The position numbers were made by a program, and so were the translations under genes. From Bradyrhizobium barranii subsp. apii (GTDB lineage Bacteria; Pseudomonadota; Alphaproteobacteria; Rhizobiales; Xanthobacteraceae), in assembly GCF_011516635.5 (NCBI RefSeq), contig NZ_CP096255.1, positions 2,416,501 to 2,480,500 on the forward strand: DNA of 64,000 nt, in the 5' to 3' direction. The stretch's first letter is position 1. The number at the start of each line of letters is the position of its first letter. The notes beneath the pieces are model-generated. The model worked only from the letters and a program-made list of their open reading frames with translations. It was not told where the DNA came from and searched no databases. Below are positions 43,671 to 52,071 of this stretch, piece by piece.

Positions 43671-43682
43671 TGTGACGTCACA
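43671..43682. promoter_or_regulatory. 12-bp perfect palindrome upstream of the glycosyltransferase gene
   Basis: TGTGACGTCACA is self-complementary and sits about 64 bases before the ATG at 43746. A related GTCACATGAC/GATGTCACA cluster lies at about 45682-45708, before the Mpo1-like gene. Both may be sites for the same regulator, which I cannot name. The remainder of the gap 43471-43745 contains three imperfect copies of GTTTCATGGCGG but no gene. Confidence 0.35.
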
Positions 43683-43745
43683 CGCCTGAAATATCCGTGG
43701 TTGATGGTCCTAAGCCGAGAATCATCAAACTCTCGGGATTTCCCC

Positions 43746-44798
43746 ATGCGGGTATTAATCGCGACTGACGCCTGGCATCCGCAGGTTAACGGTGTGGTCC
43801 GGACGCTGACCTCGCTGGCGAACGCGGCCAAGGCGCTCGACGTCGAGATCGACTTCCTCACCCCGGACGGTTTTCGGTCCTGGCCGCTGCCGACCTATCC
43901 GGGCCTGCGCATCGCGCTGCCCAGCGGTAAGGAGATCGCGCGGCGGATCGAGAAGGCGGCGCCGGAAGCCTTGCACATCGCGACCGAGGGGCCGATCGGC
44001 TGGGCCGCGCGCGCCTATTGCCGCCGCAACCGCCTTGCCTTCACCACCTCCTACACGACGCGTTTTCCCGAATACGTCTCGGTGCGGACCGGTATCCCTG
44101 ATGCCGTCGGCTATGCCGTGCTGCGCCACTTCCACGACGCTGCCGCCATGACCATGGTGGCGACGCCTTCGCTGCGGCAGGAGCTCTCCGAACGCGGCTT
44201 CAAGCGACTCGGCTTCTGGACGCGCGGCGTCAACACCGAGCTGTTCCATCCAGACAGTCCGGCCAAGCTCGACCTACCGGGTCCGATCTTCATGACCATG
44301 GGCCGCGTCGCGGTGGAGAAGAACCTCGAAGCGTTCCTCTCGCTCGACCTGCCCGGCACCAAGGTCGTCGTCGGCGACGGCCCGCAGAAGGCGGCGCTCG
44401 AAAAGAAATATCCGGATGCCGTCTTCCTCGGCGAGAAGAAGGGCGCGGATCTGACCGCGCATCTCGCCGCCGCCGATGTCTTCGTCTTCCCGAGCCTGAC
44501 CGACACGTTCGGTGTGGTGCAACTCGAGGCGCTCGCCTGCGGCACGCCGGTGGCGGCGTTTCCGGTGACGGGCCCCAAGGACGTCATCGCCGATCATCCG
44601 ATCGGCGCGATCGACCATGATCTGCGTACCGCGTGCCTCCGCGCGCTCACCATGTCGCGCGAGACCTGCCGTAACTTCGCGCTGGAGCGTTCCTGGGAAA
44701 ACAGCGCGCGGCAGTTCGTCGGAAACCTCACCTCACTTCAGCCCAGCCGCATCCTGCGCGCCTCGCCGGTCATGGCGCGGCGGCCGGTGCGCGGCTGA
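43746..44798 (+). CDS. GT4-family glycosyltransferase (lipid-linked, mannosyl/glucosyl type)
   Basis: A 350-residue GT-B glycosyltransferase with the DIGT/GtfA-like N-domain (MRVLIATDAWHPQVNGVVRT, FTTSYTTRFPEYVSVRTGIP, WTRGVNTELFHPDSP) and C-domain (IFMTMGRVAVEKNLEAFLSL, GDGPQKAALEKKYP, SLTDTFGVVQLEALACGTPV with the catalytic Glu, GPKDVI). Family members add sugars to diacylglycerol or phosphatidylinositol. It is followed 35 bases later by pmtA on the same strand, suggesting a membrane-lipid role. Confidence 0.88.
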   Translation: MRVLIATDAWHPQVNGVVRTLTSLANAAKALDVEIDFLTPDGFRSWPLPTYPGLRIALPSGKEIARRIEKAAPEALHIATEGPIGWAARAYCRRNRLAFTTSYTTRFPEYVSVRTGIPDAVGYAVLRHFHDAAAMTMVATPSLRQELSERGFKRLGFWTRGVNTELFHPDSPAKLDLPGPIFMTMGRVAVEKNLEAFLSLDLPGTKVVVGDGPQKAALEKKYPDAVFLGEKKGADLTAHLAAADVFVFPSLTDTFGVVQLEALACGTPVAAFPVTGPKDVIADHPIGAIDHDLRTACLRALTMSRETCRNFALERSWENSARQFVGNLTSLQPSRILRASPVMARRPVRG

Positions 44799-44833
44799 TC
44801 TGCAACGTTTGACCCACAGCGAGAACCTCATCG

Positions 44834-45523
44834 ATGGCTAAGATCATGAACCTTGACGGTACCCAGCAGCTCGACCTCACCCGTGGCACGGTTGAGCAGG
44901 CCTATGACCGCTGGGCGCCCGTCTACGATCTCGTGTTCGGCGGCGTGTTCGCCAAGGGCCGGCAGGCCGCGATCGCGGCCACCAACAAGATCGGGGGCCG
45001 TGTGCTCGAGGTCGGCGTCGGCACCGGCATCTCGCTGCCGCTCTACGCGCCGCATCTGCGCATCTTCGGCACCGACATTTCGGAAGCGATGCTCGACAAG
45101 GCGCGCCAGCGCGTCACCGAGGGCAATCTGAAGAATGTCGAGGGCCTCGCGGTGATGGACGCCGAGAAGCTCGAATTCCCCGACAATTCCTTCGACGTCG
45201 TGATGGCGCAATATGTCGTCACCGCCGTGCCGAACCCGGAAGTGGCGCTCGACGAATTCGCCCGCGTGCTGCGCCCCGGCGGCGAGCTGATCATCCTCAC
45301 CCGCGTCAGCGCCGATACCGGCATGCGCCGCTTCATCGAGCAGAGGCTCCAGCCGGTGGTGCGCCCGCTCGGCTTCCGTACCGCCGAGTTCGCCTGGTCG
45401 CGTTATACGAAGTGGCTGGCCGGTGCCAACGGCATCGAGCTCGCCGAGCGCCGCCTGATTCCGCCGCTCGGCCATTTCTCGCTGGTGCGCTTCCGCAAGG
45501 TCGACGTCGCCAAGGCAGCCTGA
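44834..45523 (+). CDS. pmtA: Phospholipid N-methyltransferase PmtA (rhizobial type)
   Basis: The 229-residue SAM-dependent methyltransferase has motif I VLEVGVGTGISLPLY (58-72), acidic loop IFGTDISEAMLDKARQRV, post-I VMDAEKLEFPDNSFDVVMAQ and motif III ARVLRPGGELIILTRVSA. The N-terminal TVEQAYDRWAPVYDLVFGGV is the mark of the PmtA group that methylates phosphatidylethanolamine towards phosphatidylcholine. The gene follows the GT4 gene and precedes an Mpo1-like membrane protein. The symbol is by resemblance to Bradyrhizobium PmtA. Confidence 0.88.
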   Translation: MAKIMNLDGTQQLDLTRGTVEQAYDRWAPVYDLVFGGVFAKGRQAAIAATNKIGGRVLEVGVGTGISLPLYAPHLRIFGTDISEAMLDKARQRVTEGNLKNVEGLAVMDAEKLEFPDNSFDVVMAQYVVTAVPNPEVALDEFARVLRPGGELIILTRVSADTGMRRFIEQRLQPVVRPLGFRTAEFAWSRYTKWLAGANGIELAERRLIPPLGHFSLVRFRKVDVAKAA

Positions 45524-45530
45524 CCGTCAC

Positions 45531-45650
45531 TCCTCATGGCGAGGAGGCGCGTAAGCGCCGTTTCGAACCATGAAGGCCCGTGCTGATGCAGCTCGGCCTT
45601 CATCCTTCGAGACGCGCGTTCCGCGCTCCTCAGGATGAGGGGAGAGAGTA
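45531..45650. repeat. Dispersed inverted repeat (cctcatggcgaggag type)
   Basis: Arms CCTCATGGCGAGGAGGCGCG with TTCGAACCATGAAGGCC on the left and GGCCTTCATCCTTCGAGA with CGCTCCTCAGGATGAGG on the right pair over about 45 bases each. A related element is at 50190-50285. Confidence 0.82.
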
Positions 45651-45761
45651 ACACGTGCGTCATCGCGCCGCTGCACATCGTCACATGACAAAATGATGAT
45701 GTCACACGGCCTACATCGAATCCCTGTAAATCCAGAACCCGAAAGCATTTTGGGGGAGAGC

Positions 45762-46421
45762 ATGATCAAGAATTATCTCGAGCAGCTGCGGATCCAGCGC
45801 TGGGACGACCATCGCTACTATCACCACAGCCGCATCAATCAGAGCCTGCACTTCGTCAGCGCGCTGAGCTTTCTCTTCGCCTTTGTCTGGCTGTTCGTCG
45901 ATCCCATGATCTCGGCGCTGGTCGGCTGGCTGGTCTCGATGACCTCGCGCCAGGCTGGTCACTTCTTCTTCGAGCCGCACGATTACGACCACATCAACCA
46001 GGCGACGCACGAGTACAAGGAAGACATCAAGGTCGGCTACAACCTTCAGCGCAAAGTGGTGCTGATGGCGATCTGGGCGCTGTCGCCGCTGGTGCTGGTT
46101 GTCGATCCGACGCTGTTCGGCCTGTTCACGCCCTGGGCGAGCGCGACCGATTTCATGCGGCAGGTCGCCAAGATCTGGCTAGTGATCGGCGGCGGCGGTC
46201 TGTTGTTCCGCACCGTGCACCTGTTCTTCATCCGCGACGTCGAGACCGGTCTCGTCTGGATGACCAAGATCCTGACCGATCCCTTCCACGACCTGATGCT
46301 CTATCGTAGCGCACCGCTCGCCCTGATGCGCGGCGAGCTGATGGACCCCGGTCTGCACCTCAACCCCGAGCACACGCTGGGCCTCATCTCCGAGCCCACG
46401 CTCGAAGAGCAGCACGCCTGA
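45762..46421 (+). CDS. Membrane protein with Mpo1-like (DUF962) features
   Basis: A 219-residue inner-membrane protein with about four helices (SLHFVSALSFLFAFVWLF, ISALVGWLVSMTSRQAGHFF, VVLMAIWALSPLVLVV, WLVIGGGGLLFRTVHLFFI). His residues align with the DUF962/Mpo1 pattern: RYYHHSRINQSLHF, QAGHFFFEPHDYDHINQATH. Mpo1 enzymes bind Fe2+ and oxidise 2-hydroxy fatty acids. GGGGGAGAGC precedes the ATG at 45762. The location after pmtA supports a lipid-related role, but this assignment is tentative. Confidence 0.65.
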   Translation: MIKNYLEQLRIQRWDDHRYYHHSRINQSLHFVSALSFLFAFVWLFVDPMISALVGWLVSMTSRQAGHFFFEPHDYDHINQATHEYKEDIKVGYNLQRKVVLMAIWALSPLVLVVDPTLFGLFTPWASATDFMRQVAKIWLVIGGGGLLFRTVHLFFIRDVETGLVWMTKILTDPFHDLMLYRSAPLALMRGELMDPGLHLNPEHTLGLISEPTLEEQHA

Positions 46422-46462
46422 GCACGCTGTTCTCACACAACACTCCGATGTCTGATGGTTAC

Positions 46463-46770
46463 GTCATGCCCGGCCTCGTGCCGGGCATCCACGTCTTGGG
46501 GATACCTTTAAAGTGACTCAGCGGAGCCCAGCGCTCTCTTCACCTCGCCCCGCTTGCGGGGAGAGGTCGGCTTTGCGCGTAGCGCAAAGCCGGGTGAGGG
46601 GGGCTCTCCGCGGTGGTGCTGCTTCCGGATCGTTCGCTAATTCTCACCGCGCGCGCGGAGAGTCCCCCTCACCCCGACCCTCTCAGCGCGAGCGTAGCTC
46701 GTCGCGGCCCCGCATCCGCCTTCGCCAAGGCTTCGGCGGACAAGGGCGGGGCGAGGGAGAAGGGCGGGCG
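46463..46770. repeat. Cluster of dispersed hairpin repeats
   Basis: A hairpin GTCATGCCCGGCCTCGTGCC with GGGCATCCACGTC is followed by an element of the cctcgccccgcttgcggggagagg type (46541-46566). Its partner arms CCCCTCACCCCGACCCTCTC and GGGCGGGGCGAGGGAGA reach 46765. Same family as 10205-10375. No gene is seen between 46422 and 46797. Confidence 0.78.
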
Positions 46771-46797
46771 GTGATCAGGGTTAAGAGTGAGAAAGCC

Positions 46798-48462
46798 TCA
46801 GCGCCCAAAACGCTTGGCCAGCATCTCTTTCAAAATCTGCCGCTTGATATTCTTGTTGGTGAGCACGCCGTCGTGCCACCAGAAGCCGTCGGCTTTCATC
46901 TTCTCGGCCGCGCGGACGAAGCGCTCGGCGACCTCGGTGAAATCGGCGTCGGTGTAGTTCAGGCTGAAGATCAGCCGGCCGGTGCCGACCCAGCTGAGCG
47001 ACAGGCCTTCGGCGCGAAGGTAGTATTGCAGCATCCAGTTGTAGCGGGACGGGGTGGTGTATTTCACCGTCCAGATCGACGAGAAGTTCGCAAACTGCAC
47101 CGGCAGCTTGGCGTCCGTCATCATCTGGTTGAGCTTTTGCGCGCGGCCGTTCCAGGTCGTGTCCAGGCCGTCGTAGATGGCACGGAAGTTCGGGCTGGCG
47201 AGCCGGCTCAAGAACTCGTCCATCGCCGTCATGACGTAGGGGTGCGAGTTGAAGGTGCCGCGGGCGAAGCAGATATCGGCGGGGCGATCGTCGCGGAAGC
47301 GACGCATCAGCTCGCGTTTGCCGCAGACGACGCCGACCGGCAGGCCACCGGCAAGGCTCTTGCCGTAGGTCACCATGTCGGCCTTGACGCCAAAGTACTC
47401 CTGGGCGCCGCCGGCGGCGAGACGGAAGCCGACGAAGACCTCGTCGAAGATCAGCGCGATGCCGCGCTCGGTGCAGACTTCGCGCAGCTTCTTCAGCCAC
47501 TCGGTGTACGCCGCGCGGTCAAAGTTGCCGCCGCGGGAGGAATCGACCAGCGAGGAATCGCCGGGCGCGTTGCCGTTCGGATGCAGGCCCTGCAACGGAT
47601 TGACCAGCACGCAGGCGATGTCCTTGCGCGTGCGCAGCACGTGCAATGTCTTCTCGGACATCTCGGCGAGGGTGTAGGTCTCGTGCGCGGGAATGGGGTT
47701 GCCGACGCCGGGCTGCACGTCGCCCCACCAGCCGTGATAAGCGCCGGCGAAACGGACGAGATGCGTGCGCTTGGTGTGGTAGCGCGCAAGCCGCACCGCC
47801 TGCATGACTGCCTCGGTGCCGGACATGTGGAACGAGACTTCGTCGAGGCCCGAGATCTGGCAGAGCCGTTGCACGTTCTCGAGGATAACGGGATGGTAGG
47901 GGCCGAGCACGGGTCCGAGTGCATGCGCGCGCTTCTCCGAGCCCTCGATGCACTCCTTGTAGAAGTCGTTGCCGAAGATGTTGACGCCGTAGGATCCGGT
48001 GAGGTCGTAGGAGGTGTTGCCGTCGAAATCCGTGACGGTGACGCCGCTGGACGATTCCATGAAGGTCGAGGTGCCCAGATGCTCGCGGACGAGGCGCGAG
48101 AACTGGAACGGCACGCGGTAGGTTTCGGTGAAGTGCAGGTCGGAGATCTTTTCCGCCGCTTCCTTCGTCATCGCGCGGCCCTTGGGGTAGCGCTCGGCGT
48201 AAAGGCTGGCGAGGCGGAAGAAGGCGTCCTTGCGCTGCTGCACTACGTTATCAGGCGCGCCGTCGCAGCCGAAATACTTGTCGCCCTCGAACTCGTAGAA
48301 CGGGAGCAGCTTTGCCACCCGGCGCGACATCTTGGAGTGTCCGGCGAGCGACCGGTGCTTGGCGCGGGAGAGCTCGATCCGCGCCTTGAGCTTCGGGAAG
48401 GCGGCGGCAGCGGACGCTGCGGCGGCCACGGAAAATGAGAGAATCGGGAGTGTCGTTTCCAT
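46798..48462 (-). CDS. Class III PLP-dependent aminotransferase (glutamate-1-semialdehyde aminomutase-like) with long N-terminal extension
   Basis: A 554-residue fold-type I enzyme: FHMSGTEAVMQAVRLARYHT, GAYHGWWGDVQPGVGN, LIFDEVFVGFRLAAGGAQEY with Asp340, and YGKSLAGGLPVGVV with the PLP lysine Lys368. The first 115 residues (an Ala-rich helix, then KLKARIELSRAKHRSLAGHS) are an extension not present in HemL. Adjacent and divergent, 35 bases away, is a phosphatidylserine decarboxylase. The substrate is unknown; a role in a special amino-lipid or sphingoid pathway is conceivable. Confidence 0.82.
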   Translation of the reverse strand: METTLPILSFSVAAAASAAAAFPKLKARIELSRAKHRSLAGHSKMSRRVAKLLPFYEFEGDKYFGCDGAPDNVVQQRKDAFFRLASLYAERYPKGRAMTKEAAEKISDLHFTETYRVPFQFSRLVREHLGTSTFMESSSGVTVTDFDGNTSYDLTGSYGVNIFGNDFYKECIEGSEKRAHALGPVLGPYHPVILENVQRLCQISGLDEVSFHMSGTEAVMQAVRLARYHTKRTHLVRFAGAYHGWWGDVQPGVGNPIPAHETYTLAEMSEKTLHVLRTRKDIACVLVNPLQGLHPNGNAPGDSSLVDSSRGGNFDRAAYTEWLKKLREVCTERGIALIFDEVFVGFRLAAGGAQEYFGVKADMVTYGKSLAGGLPVGVVCGKRELMRRFRDDRPADICFARGTFNSHPYVMTAMDEFLSRLASPNFRAIYDGLDTTWNGRAQKLNQMMTDAKLPVQFANFSSIWTVKYTTPSRYNWMLQYYLRAEGLSLSWVGTGRLIFSLNYTDADFTEVAERFVRAAEKMKADGFWWHDGVLTNKNIKRQILKEMLAKRFGR

Positions 48463-48497
48463 GACAACAAGCGCTAATACTGCGAGCTGACAGATTC

Positions 48498-49361
48498 ATG
48501 ACAGTCAAAGCCCTCATCGCCTCTTTCACCCAGCAGGAAGACCTCAACTTCCTGTTGACCAACCGCATCCCCCGCGCGGCCCTGACCCGCTTCATGGGCC
48601 GGTTCTCCAAGATCGAGAACCCGCTCGTCAGGGACTTCTCGATCGCGCTGTGGAAGCTGTTCTCCGACCTCGATCTGTCGGAGGCACGCAAGACCCACTT
48701 CAAGAGTCTGCACGACTGCTTCACCCGGGAGCTCAAGCCGGGGCTGCGTCCCTTTGATCCCGACCCTTCCATTGTCGCCAGCCCTTCGGATGGCATTGTC
48801 GGCGCCCATGGCCGGATCGCCGACACCGAGCTGTTCCAGGTCAAGGGCGCGCCCTATTCGCTGCTCGACCTGCTCGGTGATTCAGCGCTGGTCGACCAGC
48901 ACCGTAACGGAAGCTTCGTCACGTTGCGGCTGACATCGAGCATGTATCACCGCTTCTATGCGCCATATGATGCGCATATCGAACGCGTCACGCTGATCCA
49001 TGGCGACGTCTGGAACGTCAACCCGATCGCGCTGAAGCGGGTCGAGCGTCTGTTCTGCAAGAACGAGCGCGCGGTGATCCGCACGCATTTGTCGACTGGC
49101 GAAGCCGTGACGCTGGTGCCGGTCGCCGCGATCCTGGTCGCGAGCATCCGCCTGCACTTCCTCGACATGGTGCTGAACGCGCAGACCCGCGGGCCGGTCA
49201 ATTTCCCCTGCGACGTCAACGTGACCAAGGGCGAGGAGCTCGGCTGGTTCGAGCACGGCTCCACCATCATCATCCTGGCGCCCGGTGATTTCAACTTCTG
49301 CGACGGCATCGGCGAGGGCACCCGCATTCGCGCAGGTCAAGCGCTGTTGAAGAAGAACTAG
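48498..49361 (+). CDS. Phosphatidylserine decarboxylase family protein (pyruvoyl)
   Basis: The 287-residue protein has the PSD layout: FTRELKPGLRPF, the ASPSDGIVGAHGRI motif with the conserved Asp98, SMYHRFYAPYDAHIERV with His151, FCKNERAVI, and the C-terminal FEHGSTIII, where Ser255 is the self-cleavage residue (LGST in classical PSD, HGST here). Cleavage yields a pyruvoyl alpha chain of about 32 residues. It makes phosphatidylethanolamine, the substrate of PmtA nearby. It differs from the short proteobacterial form, so another amino-lipid substrate is possible. Divergent from the class III aminotransferase gene. Confidence 0.87.
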   Translation: MTVKALIASFTQQEDLNFLLTNRIPRAALTRFMGRFSKIENPLVRDFSIALWKLFSDLDLSEARKTHFKSLHDCFTRELKPGLRPFDPDPSIVASPSDGIVGAHGRIADTELFQVKGAPYSLLDLLGDSALVDQHRNGSFVTLRLTSSMYHRFYAPYDAHIERVTLIHGDVWNVNPIALKRVERLFCKNERAVIRTHLSTGEAVTLVPVAAILVASIRLHFLDMVLNAQTRGPVNFPCDVNVTKGEELGWFEHGSTIIILAPGDFNFCDGIGEGTRIRAGQALLKKN

Positions 49362-49428
49362 CCTTCAATCCGCCGCGTCGGCAGCCTATATCGTCGGCGG
49401 GCCGATTGGATCGACACGGAATCTTGTG

Positions 49429-49992
49429 ATGGCGCGGGCGCCGGTGATGGCGGCGGGTGGTATTGTGCTGCGGCGTGGCGCACCGCCGCTGGTTGCGGTC
49501 GTGCGCCAGCGCAAGCGCAACGAATGGGTTTTGCCCAAGGGCAAGCTCGACGACGGCGAGACGCCGAAGGAAGCCGCGCACCGCGAGGTGCTGGAAGAGA
49601 CCGGCCACGATGTGGCCATCCACGAATTCCTCGGCACGCTCGTCTACCAGTCGGGAGGGCGCTCCAAGGTCGTGCATTTCTGGCGCATGGAGGCCGAGGG
49701 CGGTCCCGTTCGCAAGCTGATGAACGACATCAAGGCGGTCGACTGGCTGACGCTGGAGGATGCGCTCGCGCGCCTGTCGCGCGAATATGAGCGGGCATTC
49801 CTGGTGCAGGTCGGTCCGATCGCGCTCGCAGCGGCCGGACTGGCGCCTACGCCGGTGCCCGAGCCGGCGCCAGCAACCGACGACATCGATATAGCTTTGC
49901 AACCCCTGACACCAGCTGAAGCCGCCTCAGTCGACGAACTGCGTCATGGCCTGTTGCAGAAGGTGAAGGCCTGGCTGCGCGGCGAAGCGTGA
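49429..49992 (+). CDS. Nudix hydrolase
   Basis: A 187-residue protein with a full Nudix box at 38-60 (GKLDDGETPKEAAHREVLEE, TG) matching GxxxxxExxxxxxxREUxEExGU. The N-terminal strand AAGGIVLRRGAPPLVAVVRQ precedes it. The C-terminal 60 residues are Pro/Ala-rich and acidic, ending in LRHGLLQKVKAWLRGEA. The substrate (nucleotide-linked pyrophosphate, Ap4A-like) is unknown. ATG at 49429; a GTG one codon earlier is possible. It follows psd after 67 bases on the same strand. Confidence 0.9.
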   Translation: MARAPVMAAGGIVLRRGAPPLVAVVRQRKRNEWVLPKGKLDDGETPKEAAHREVLEETGHDVAIHEFLGTLVYQSGGRSKVVHFWRMEAEGGPVRKLMNDIKAVDWLTLEDALARLSREYERAFLVQVGPIALAAAGLAPTPVPEPAPATDDIDIALQPLTPAEAASVDELRHGLLQKVKAWLRGEA

Positions 49993-50076
49993 GTTGTCTT
50001 CACGCTGCTCTGCTCGCGAGTTTGGAAAAATCCGCGAGCTAGCAAGTTTGTGGGAGCCTTAGTTCCCTCCAAGTCG

Positions 50077-50285
50077 TCATTGCGAGCGCAGCGAAGCAAT
50101 CCAGAGTCCCTCAGCGGAAAGATTCTGGATTGCTTCGCTTCGCTCGCAATGACGGAGGAGAGGGCCGCGCACTCGACGTCGACCCTCATGGTGAGGAGCG
50201 CGCGTCGCGCGTCTCGAACCATGCGGCCCGACTGTGGCCTCGCCCTTCGAGATGCTTGCTTCGCAAGCTCCTCAGGGTGAGGGGA
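50077..50285. repeat. Two dispersed inverted repeats in tandem
   Basis: First, GTCATTGCGAGCGCAGCGAA then GCAATCCAGA pairs with TCTGGATTGC and TTCGCTTCGCTCGCAATGAC (50077-50154). Second, CTCATGGTGAGGAGCGCG with CTCGAACCATG pairs with the CCTTCGAGATGCTTGCTTCG, CTCCTCAGGGTGAG arm (50188-50281). The gap 49993-50293 holds nothing else. Confidence 0.85.
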
Positions 50286-50293
50286 GGCACCGT

Positions 50294-51766
50294 TCACCGC
50301 CGCTCTTTCTTCTCCTTCGGAGCGGGCGCCGGTCTGCGCGGTGCTGCGGGACGTTGCGCGGCGGGGAGGCGCTGCTGGAATCCGCCCTGGCGCTGGATGC
50401 CGCCTGGCTGCTGAGCCGCGGGCGGCTGGCCCGGCTGCAATCCGGTGCGGGGCGTTTGCGGCTGCGGCGCCGTGCCCGGCTGTGACGGCGCGACTCCGCC
50501 GGGCTGCGCCGGGGTCTGTCCGTTTCGCTGTGGCTGCGTCTGCAACGCGCCGCCGGGCTGCGTGCCTTGTCCGGTACGCGGCGCACCTGCCGGCTGTCCC
50601 GCACCTTGCTGCTGACCTGGTTGCTGCTGGCCCTGTGGTTGCTGGCCTCGCTGCTGCTGCCCCTGGCCCGCGCGCGGCGCGCTCGGCTGCACGGCGCCGC
50701 CTTGTCCTTGCCGCTGCGGCGGCTGCGCGCCCTGGCGGCCTGGCGTGCCCGGCTGCTGCTGACCCGGACGGTTGTTCCGGCCAGGCTGGCCGTTCGGGCG
50801 CTGCGGCTGCTGGCCGGGCGCTGTCGTCGGCCGCAATTGCTGCTGCTGCGGAGGCTGGGTCGGCCGCGGAATGCGGCTGATCGCGGCCGGATTGGCGCGG
50901 CGGAAGTCGCGCTGCTCGGTGACGATCTGCCGGCCGGTGGTCTGCGCCAGATGCACCTGGCTGACGAAGCCGCGGTCGCGCGCGATCTGCTGCGGGGCGA
51001 TCGTGATTGGCACGGCGGCAAAGCGCATGCCGCCTGCGCTGCCGGCGCCTGGGCGGATCGCAAAACCGCTTGCGGCCTGCGTCAGCGCGCCGAGTCGCGT
51101 GCCGCTGGTGCGGTCGTTGACCTCGATGTGGCCGACCCGGCCGTCGGCGTCGGGATAGAGCTTGATGTTGACGTTGTTCGCAGCACTGGCCGTCGCGCCT
51201 TCGGGAACGTCGACGACGCCGGTGGTGCCCCGGATGCCGAGCGTTGCGGTCGGCGTTGCGATCTTCATGTCGCCGGTCTTCGCCACGGCTGCCGCAACGA
51301 AGGCAACGGTGCCCTTGCCGATGTCGAAGATCGCCGAATTTTGCTTGCCGCCGTCCTCATAGACGTAATTGTCGATGGTGATCTTCGCGCTGGCGGAGAG
51401 GTTGAACGTGGTGGCGTCGTTGAAGGTGATGCCGAGCGAGGAGTTCGACGAGGTCTGCACGACGTCGTTGAGATAGATGTCGTCGCGCACGCGCAGCGGA
51501 TAAGAGTTCTTGTCGCGGACCACGGTCGCGATCCCCGTCACGGTCGCGACGTTGCCGATCGGCTCGATGGCGGCAGGTTGCGCGTCCGTGGCAGGCGCAG
51601 GTGAAGCCGACGGCGTCGGGGAGGGGGCGGGATTTGGCTGCGCCTGGGGCTGGGCCTGCGCAAGCTCGATTGCATCGGATGCGAGCGCCACGCTCGCGCC
51701 GGCCAGCGGCAACGCCAGCAACGGAAGCGCGAAGACGAAGCGGCGCCAAGCCACCATTGATGTCAC
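50294..51766 (-). CDS. FecR-domain exported protein with long Gln/Pro/Gly-rich tail
   Basis: A 490-residue protein with signal peptide (to about residue 30), a short Pro/Ala linker, and a FecR-like domain (about 70-250): VTGIATVVRDKNSYPLRVRD, DIYLNDVVQTSSNSSLGITF, TPTATLGIRGTTGVVDVP. The last 190 residues are disordered, built from Q, P, G, R, A (PGQQQPGTPGRQG, QGQQQPGQQQGAGQPAG). In Bradyrhizobium such FecR proteins are periplasmic and of unknown role, not iron regulators. The GTG at 51766 is used; an ATG three codons on (51757) is equally possible. Confidence 0.8.
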   Translation of the reverse strand: MTSMVAWRRFVFALPLLALPLAGASVALASDAIELAQAQPQAQPNPAPSPTPSASPAPATDAQPAAIEPIGNVATVTGIATVVRDKNSYPLRVRDDIYLNDVVQTSSNSSLGITFNDATTFNLSASAKITIDNYVYEDGGKQNSAIFDIGKGTVAFVAAAVAKTGDMKIATPTATLGIRGTTGVVDVPEGATASAANNVNIKLYPDADGRVGHIEVNDRTSGTRLGALTQAASGFAIRPGAGSAGGMRFAAVPITIAPQQIARDRGFVSQVHLAQTTGRQIVTEQRDFRRANPAAISRIPRPTQPPQQQQLRPTTAPGQQPQRPNGQPGRNNRPGQQQPGTPGRQGAQPPQRQGQGGAVQPSAPRAGQGQQQRGQQPQGQQQPGQQQGAGQPAGAPRTGQGTQPGGALQTQPQRNGQTPAQPGGVAPSQPGTAPQPQTPRTGLQPGQPPAAQQPGGIQRQGGFQQRLPAAQRPAAPRRPAPAPKEKKERR

Positions 51767-51904
51767 GAGGAAGTCCCGGTGAGAGCGCGAGGCGAGATCG
51801 GCCGATATCAGCCGGGGTTAGCTGAATGGCGGATGAACATGTGTCGCATGGATGGGGCGGACGTTCAAACGACCTGCGATACGAGCGAATGAGCTCGGCC
51901 CTCT

Positions 51905-52040
51905 CTACTGCGTCATGGCGGGGCTTGTCCCGGCCATCCACGTCTTAACGCGCGCTACCGAGAACGTGGATGCCCGGGCCTTCGCCTCGCCGAAGCGGCT
52001 TCGGCCGCGCAGGCGGGACAAGCCCGGGCATGACGATCAT
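51905..52040. repeat. Dispersed inverted repeat (gtcatggcggggcttgtcccggcc type)
   Basis: GTCATGGCGGGGCTTGTCCC then GGCCATCCACG on the left, and the arm CGTGGATGCCCGGGC plus GGGACAAGCCCGGGCATGAC on the right, form a large inverted repeat with an insert cgccgaagcggcttcggccg. The gap 51767-52071 contains nothing else recognisable. Confidence 0.78.
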
Positions 52041-52071
52041 TGTGCACCTGTCGAGGATGACACCTCCGGTG

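Noticed and set aside
50294..51766. FecR regulator of iron uptake
   Set aside because: There is no FecI sigma factor or TonB receptor nearby, and the FecR-like domain is followed by a long disordered tail, as in periplasmic proteins of unknown role.
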